Under the pieces are notes generated by a model. The model was not told where the DNA came from. It was given only the letters and a program-made list of their open reading frames with translations, and did not search any database. A DNA stretch of 64,000 nt, taken from the NCBI RefSeq assembly GCF_030848805.1, contig NC_092365.1, positions 20,203,049 through 20,267,048 of the forward strand, read 5' to 3'. The stretch's first letter is position 1. Each line of letters begins with the position of its first letter. The position numbers were made by a program, and so were the translations under genes. This stretch comes from Temnothorax longispinosus. Taxonomy: Eukaryota; Arthropoda; Insecta; Hymenoptera; Formicidae. Of the stretch, positions 25,901 through 64,000 are shown in pieces.

Positions 25901-28066
25901 TTGAATAAAAAAAACTATTCTTAATAGACCCTAAATATTTTCTAAGAATAAACGATGTTTGCTGCGACGATATTGCAGTTAAAAGCTTTCTCTTATATTC
26001 TTCGAAAATGAATTCCGTGCGCTAGCAAACGTGGAACAAGCAAACAATCGAAACTGATGACATTCGGTCGCGTTGTGCCTGTCGGCGAGCGACAGCGAAT
26101 AGTTCGCGTGTAAAATCTACGTTTGCGTCACCGACGTAGTTATAAAACTGTCAGTCGTAGTTTGCACGCTTTGACGTTAATTCGCATAATTGGGCTCACG
26201 CGGATTTAAGACCGTCTGAACGCCGCGTAGAAACAGGGCGAATAGAACAGACGACTCAGTCGTCTCGAAACTTCCATTAAGAGATAGCGGAACGGCGACG
26301 AAAGAAGCCGACGATAAATTGAAGAGCTACACGGGACGAGGGAGAGAGAGAGAGACGACCGCGGGTCGGGGGAGGCAGACACAACTGAATGGAAAGTTTG
26401 CCCCCGCGAAACGTTCGGACCGTCGTTACGATTCAATGCATCCCGATACTCCGCTTTGGATTCTGGCTACTACCTCTCGCTCGAAATAATAATTAAATTT
26501 ATCGCGGGCGCTGGTTACGCGCGGATGTGGCTTTTGCGTAACGGATCGCGCGCGCGCGGCCGCACGCGCCTCGTTGAAATATTTTGCACCTGCTCGTGCA
26601 ATAATGCCTCTGTTAAATTATCACATTACAGCCGGCGAACGAGAGCATTGCCGCGAGTAGAAACTACTGATTTACGCCAAACTAACCGTACGTCATTGTC
26701 AGGCCAGGGGCTGCTTAACGGTTCATTTTCCATCGGCGCGATCGGTAATTTGTTGCCCGATCGATCCTTGTCCGACTTGTCGCGCTTTTAACGGTGCCAC
26801 ACACGTTCCGATCCCGCGCATTACAATTCCGCCGGCCGAGCGATCTGCATTACATCCCTCATGCAATCGTATACTTACCACCGCTATATAGCGTGCGAGC
26901 GCTATAAAATTTCGAAAATGCAAATGTTATTTGCATGTGTTTACGAAAATGCAAATGTTATTTGAGATTTCACTTAAAGTTTCTGAATTTAGCTTACATC
27001 TGTTCGTTTGTTGCCTCCCCAATTGTGTTTCATTAAATTTTAGTACTATTTCATACAAATCAATTTAATATCTTTAAAACAAAGAATATGACGCGGATTG
27101 AAAGCCACTCGCGTAGCAATAAAAAGTTAGAAGTTAAGTTAGTTATCTATTCCTATAAAATTGCATAGATCTTCCGTAATATGTATATAAAAATAATTTT
27201 GTCACGCTTGTTGTTGTTAAGTTGACTGATAAATTATTATCTGCGTTTGAAAAAATTTAAGTGTTATTGTAATATAAAATCAAATAAACAAAAAATTTGT
27301 TTCGAAATCTAATAATCTATATAATATTTTAATAGTTTTATATATAAAAAGAAATTTTATATAGAAATGTATATATTCCTCTCTACATTTTCTAAAAAAT
27401 ATATTGTGAAATAAAAAGTGTCACAATATACAAATGTAAAAAGCATAGAACTTTCCGAATCGTTCAATCGTAGCAATTCGTAGGGTAGATAAAAATATGC
27501 TCAATAACTAGCTGGAAGAGAAAAATGGCCGTGTCAAATTTTCACAAATAACATTTATTACACCCGCGACGATTATGTAATCTTTTGATAACTAACGGAT
27601 TTTATTTGATGTTCGTCAACGTCAGGCATTTTGAGCGAATGACGAACGATGAATAGATCCTCATCGGCCACGTTCATCGCGTATTTTTCGCCCCATGCAC
27701 GAGCATGAAAACTACCACTGAACAACGTCGATGCATCGCAATCGTTGTTTTATGCTCGACAAAGGCGTCGATTTCTTTGAACCATTGCGAGCCTCGAAAA
27801 TATTGCTTCCATATTTTACCTAGATAAAATCGAACAACAATATAACATTATGTGGATAAAATCGATGTTTTGTTTCAGCAATTTTTCATTAACAGCGTAA
27901 TTTTGTTTGCAAAATTACAACGTAAATTCCAATTATCTGTTAATTTTGTAAGTGGATAAGTTTTGATTTTACAACGTAAAGTAAAAATGTAGATGATGAT
28001 ATGTAGATATACGTGGAGTTAGTTCGAAGCTATCAAAAATTTTGGTGCTAAACGAATGAAAATATT
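19901..28066. other. Gene-free stretch between dpr and CFAP96
   Basis: No convincing exon was found. It contains purine-rich sequence at about 20870-21120, C/T-rich runs at 23880-23945 and 24850-24900, GC-rich patches near 24000-24230 and 26200-26800, and the octamer palindrome at 26918-26964. The CFAP96 promoter should lie just right of 19900, but no clear element is visible. Confidence 0.55.
26913..26964. promoter_or_regulatory. Repeated octamer (ATGCAAAT) palindrome
   Basis: Positions 26918-26936 read ATGCAAATGTTATTTGCAT, two POU-type octamers in perfect inverted order around GTT. A 21-base block starting CGAAAATGCAAATG at 26913 is repeated 31 bases downstream (26944-26964). Binding by a POU-domain factor is inferred from the motif only. 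Confidence 0.4.
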
Positions 28067-28072
28067 TTTATT
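28067..28072 (-). terminator. Candidate poly(A) signal (AATAAA) for dpr
   Basis: The first AATAAA I find on the minus strand after the dpr stop codon lies about 1.2 kb downstream. A 3' UTR of that length is plausible for a neuronal insect gene. Variant hexamers closer to the stop could also be used. Confidence 0.3.
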
Positions 28073-29300
28073 ACTCTGCGAGCAACACAGAGAGATATTG
28101 TATAATATTGTATAATTGCTGAAATCGGTCAACAGAAAAGATAATTCTAACTTATAGTCACAGTAGTCAGCAGTACCGAATTCTTTGGACGGTGTCGTTT
28201 GAAAAATCTTATAATCAATCTCATTCTAAAAATACATAACGATTTACAGTTTACAGACAGAATATAAATTCAACAAATATATATATAAAAGTATATATAT
28301 ATATATATTTCAAAAATCTTCGAATTTTATAACGCATTTACCCTCGCAAGATTCGTTTCTTTCGATCGATAGACATCAGTTTTTCGTTGTTACACCCTCC
28401 GAAAAACAATATATTAAAATTAATACGGGAACGATACATCCCTGAATTTAATTCGCATTTAAATCAATAATAAACAAAATATATATATTTACCTATATAT
28501 CTTAAAATTCTTTACGATATAAAGATAAAACAATAAAACGAGGACGTCTTCGATTGCAATCGATCGAATCATCGCTTGGCTATATTTTTTCAGCACAATC
28601 AGCACGAACGTATGTCATAGAGTCGGGCATTACATGTCACACGAACGGAATTCTCTTAATTAACGTATCCGCGTTTGAACATTGCGGACGTGTAAATAAC
28701 ATACGCATCAACAATGCAGCGTCAACACGTTAGTACCAAGAGCTCAAACACGCGAAGGAGAGACGTATAAGTTTCTATCCCTCTTCCTGAAATTCACAGC
28801 GTGCGCTTCTGAGCGCACAGCGAGCGCTATTCGTCCTTCTCTTACCTAAAATCCCGCATTGATCGCCGCTGGAAGCGATTAGTCAAGTTTCTCGAGAGAT
28901 GCTCGAAAATGCTCCGTGGAAACTGATATACGCCGTCTCGCGCGTCGTGCGACGAAACTGCGAGACGCGGTTGCGCTTCACAGTGAAGCTATACTTGTCC
29001 AAAAGTTAAAGTCCACGATCGAAACGGATTCGGGTCGGATGATATCTCCGTCGTCGCGTTGCCGCGTACACACACCGTCGTATTTGCGTCTCGCGCGAGA
29101 ATATCTATATCCGTTCTATGTAATTCGCGGCAATATCGCGTGTGCGGCGTGCACGCTCGAAAGGGAGCGGAGGAGGGCCTAATGCCCCAAAGTTTCCGTC
29201 CGTTTCGAGAAGATCTTCCGGGCGCGCGGGGTCTCCATGGGAAAAGAGAAAATTAGCACCATTCGGATCGTAGGTCCAAAATGCACCGGGGTCATCACGG
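28073..29300 (-). other. Probable dpr 3' UTR
   Basis: Sequence between the dpr stop codon and the first AATAAA on its strand. It starts moderately GC-rich (28850-29300) and becomes AT-rich. Plus-strand frames at 28916-29182 and 29281-29655 have no recognisable motif, and the latter is antisense to the terminal dpr exon. Confidence 0.3.
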
Positions 29301-63160
<33,860 letters not shown>

Positions 63161-64000
63161 CTGCACAGAAATTTATGAAACTAGGTAATTTCGTATGCAT
63201 ACCTTAATAAAGGAACGATTGGATTTAATTATAACGCGAACGTAAACGAAATTACGAAACGCATGCGCGCGCGCGTACGCACCACCCACACACACACACA
63301 CACACATACGGTGATTTTTTAAATCGAACCCAGTAAAACTGCTATATTTGGTAGTGCTTTTCAACTTATTCGGGAAACGCGTTCCAGTGAATTGATGATT
63401 CGATGGTAAATAAACGCTAACGCGCAGGTAGATTGAGCGATCTCACTTTCGTATAAGTACTCAACTCGAGATCAAAGTGGCACGGCGCGTCATTGGACGC
63501 GCAAGCAAATGAAGCTTCGGGATCGAACGGAGGCAAGCATTAGTTGCGGTTTCGGAAGCGAAGTCGCGCTTAATTACTGTCGTAAAGCAACGGGAAATCG
63601 TTGCTTTTCCTTTTAGTGTCCGTCGCTCGTGTTTCGATCACGTACCCGATATATACGTCCGATTGAGCCTCCGAAATTTATCTCGTTTAGGGATTTTCGT
63701 GTTCGACGCGAAACATCTATTTCCAAGGGTAGGTAAATAAAATGGAAAGTGAACAACAGTTTTGTAATAATCTTGGTATATCACGAAATTATGGGCAGAA
63801 TTGTTTTCTCATTACATGTCTTTTCATAACACGTCTTTATTCGACAATTTTTATTCAAGTAGCTGACATATATTATAGATAATAAGTGCACGATTAATTG
63901 TGTTTATCTTAAGTAAGTTTTTTCCAAGATAAGAGTTTCAGCGCAAACAAACGGTGACGTGGGCTATCTATAATCAACTGTACGGTGGAGCTGAATCAAC
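63161..64000 (-). other. dpr upstream intron (partial), with (CA)n at about 63291-63306
   Basis: Sequence upstream of the Ig domain 2 exon in the sense direction. It includes a short CA microsatellite and a polypyrimidine context before the acceptor. No Ig domain 1 exon is recognisable before the window ends. Confidence 0.7.

Overview
The window looks like nuclear DNA from an insect, most likely a hymenopteran and possibly an ant. It is AT-rich but keeps many CpG steps. Coding exons are short and separated by long introns, and the non-coding DNA is full of TC/GA and TA microsatellites and small inverted-repeat (MITE-like) elements. No bacterial, viral or organellar gene was recognised. The ant assignment is inference only.

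Three genes can be supported, all on the minus strand. At the left edge (206-689) is a probable 5' coding exon of a SPAG17/PF6-like central-pair protein, whose remaining exons would lie left of base 1. At 17130-19900 is a complete four-exon gene for CFAP96 (C4orf47 family). Its predicted 307-residue product matches the family in length and in motif order. From 29301 to beyond the right edge lies the 3' half of a defective proboscis extension response (dpr) gene. Three exons in the window (62983-63160, 36665-36804, 29301-29398) join in frame to give the second Ig domain, the invariant post-Ig NGExPAAMQ-type motif, a hydrophobic tail and the stop. The exons for the signal peptide and first Ig domain lie right of base 64000. 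The introns between the visible exons are about 26 kb and 7 kb.

Layout: 0-0.7 kb, SPAG17-like exon. 0.7-17 kb, gene-free DNA with a foldback element (8.85-9.05 kb), a diverged tandem duplication of a ~300 bp non-coding unit (9.4-10.0 kb) and a short MITE (15.26-15.40 kb). 17.1-19.9 kb, CFAP96. 19.9-28 kb, gene-free. 28-64 kb, dpr 3' UTR, exons and introns. The large dpr intron holds a TIR element (49.35-49.58 kb), a second TIR element enclosing a complete tRNA-like sequence (50.70-50.94 kb), and a 440 bp near-perfect hairpin (60.52-60.96 kb) whose loop carries the 3' half of the same tRNA-like sequence.

The genes do not form one pathway. SPAG17 and CFAP96 both belong to motile axonemes, which in insects means mainly sperm and chordotonal cilia. 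dpr encodes a neuronal surface recognition protein. The most unusual material is the tRNA-like core shared by two unrelated inverted-repeat elements. I found no clear new enzymatic or defence system.
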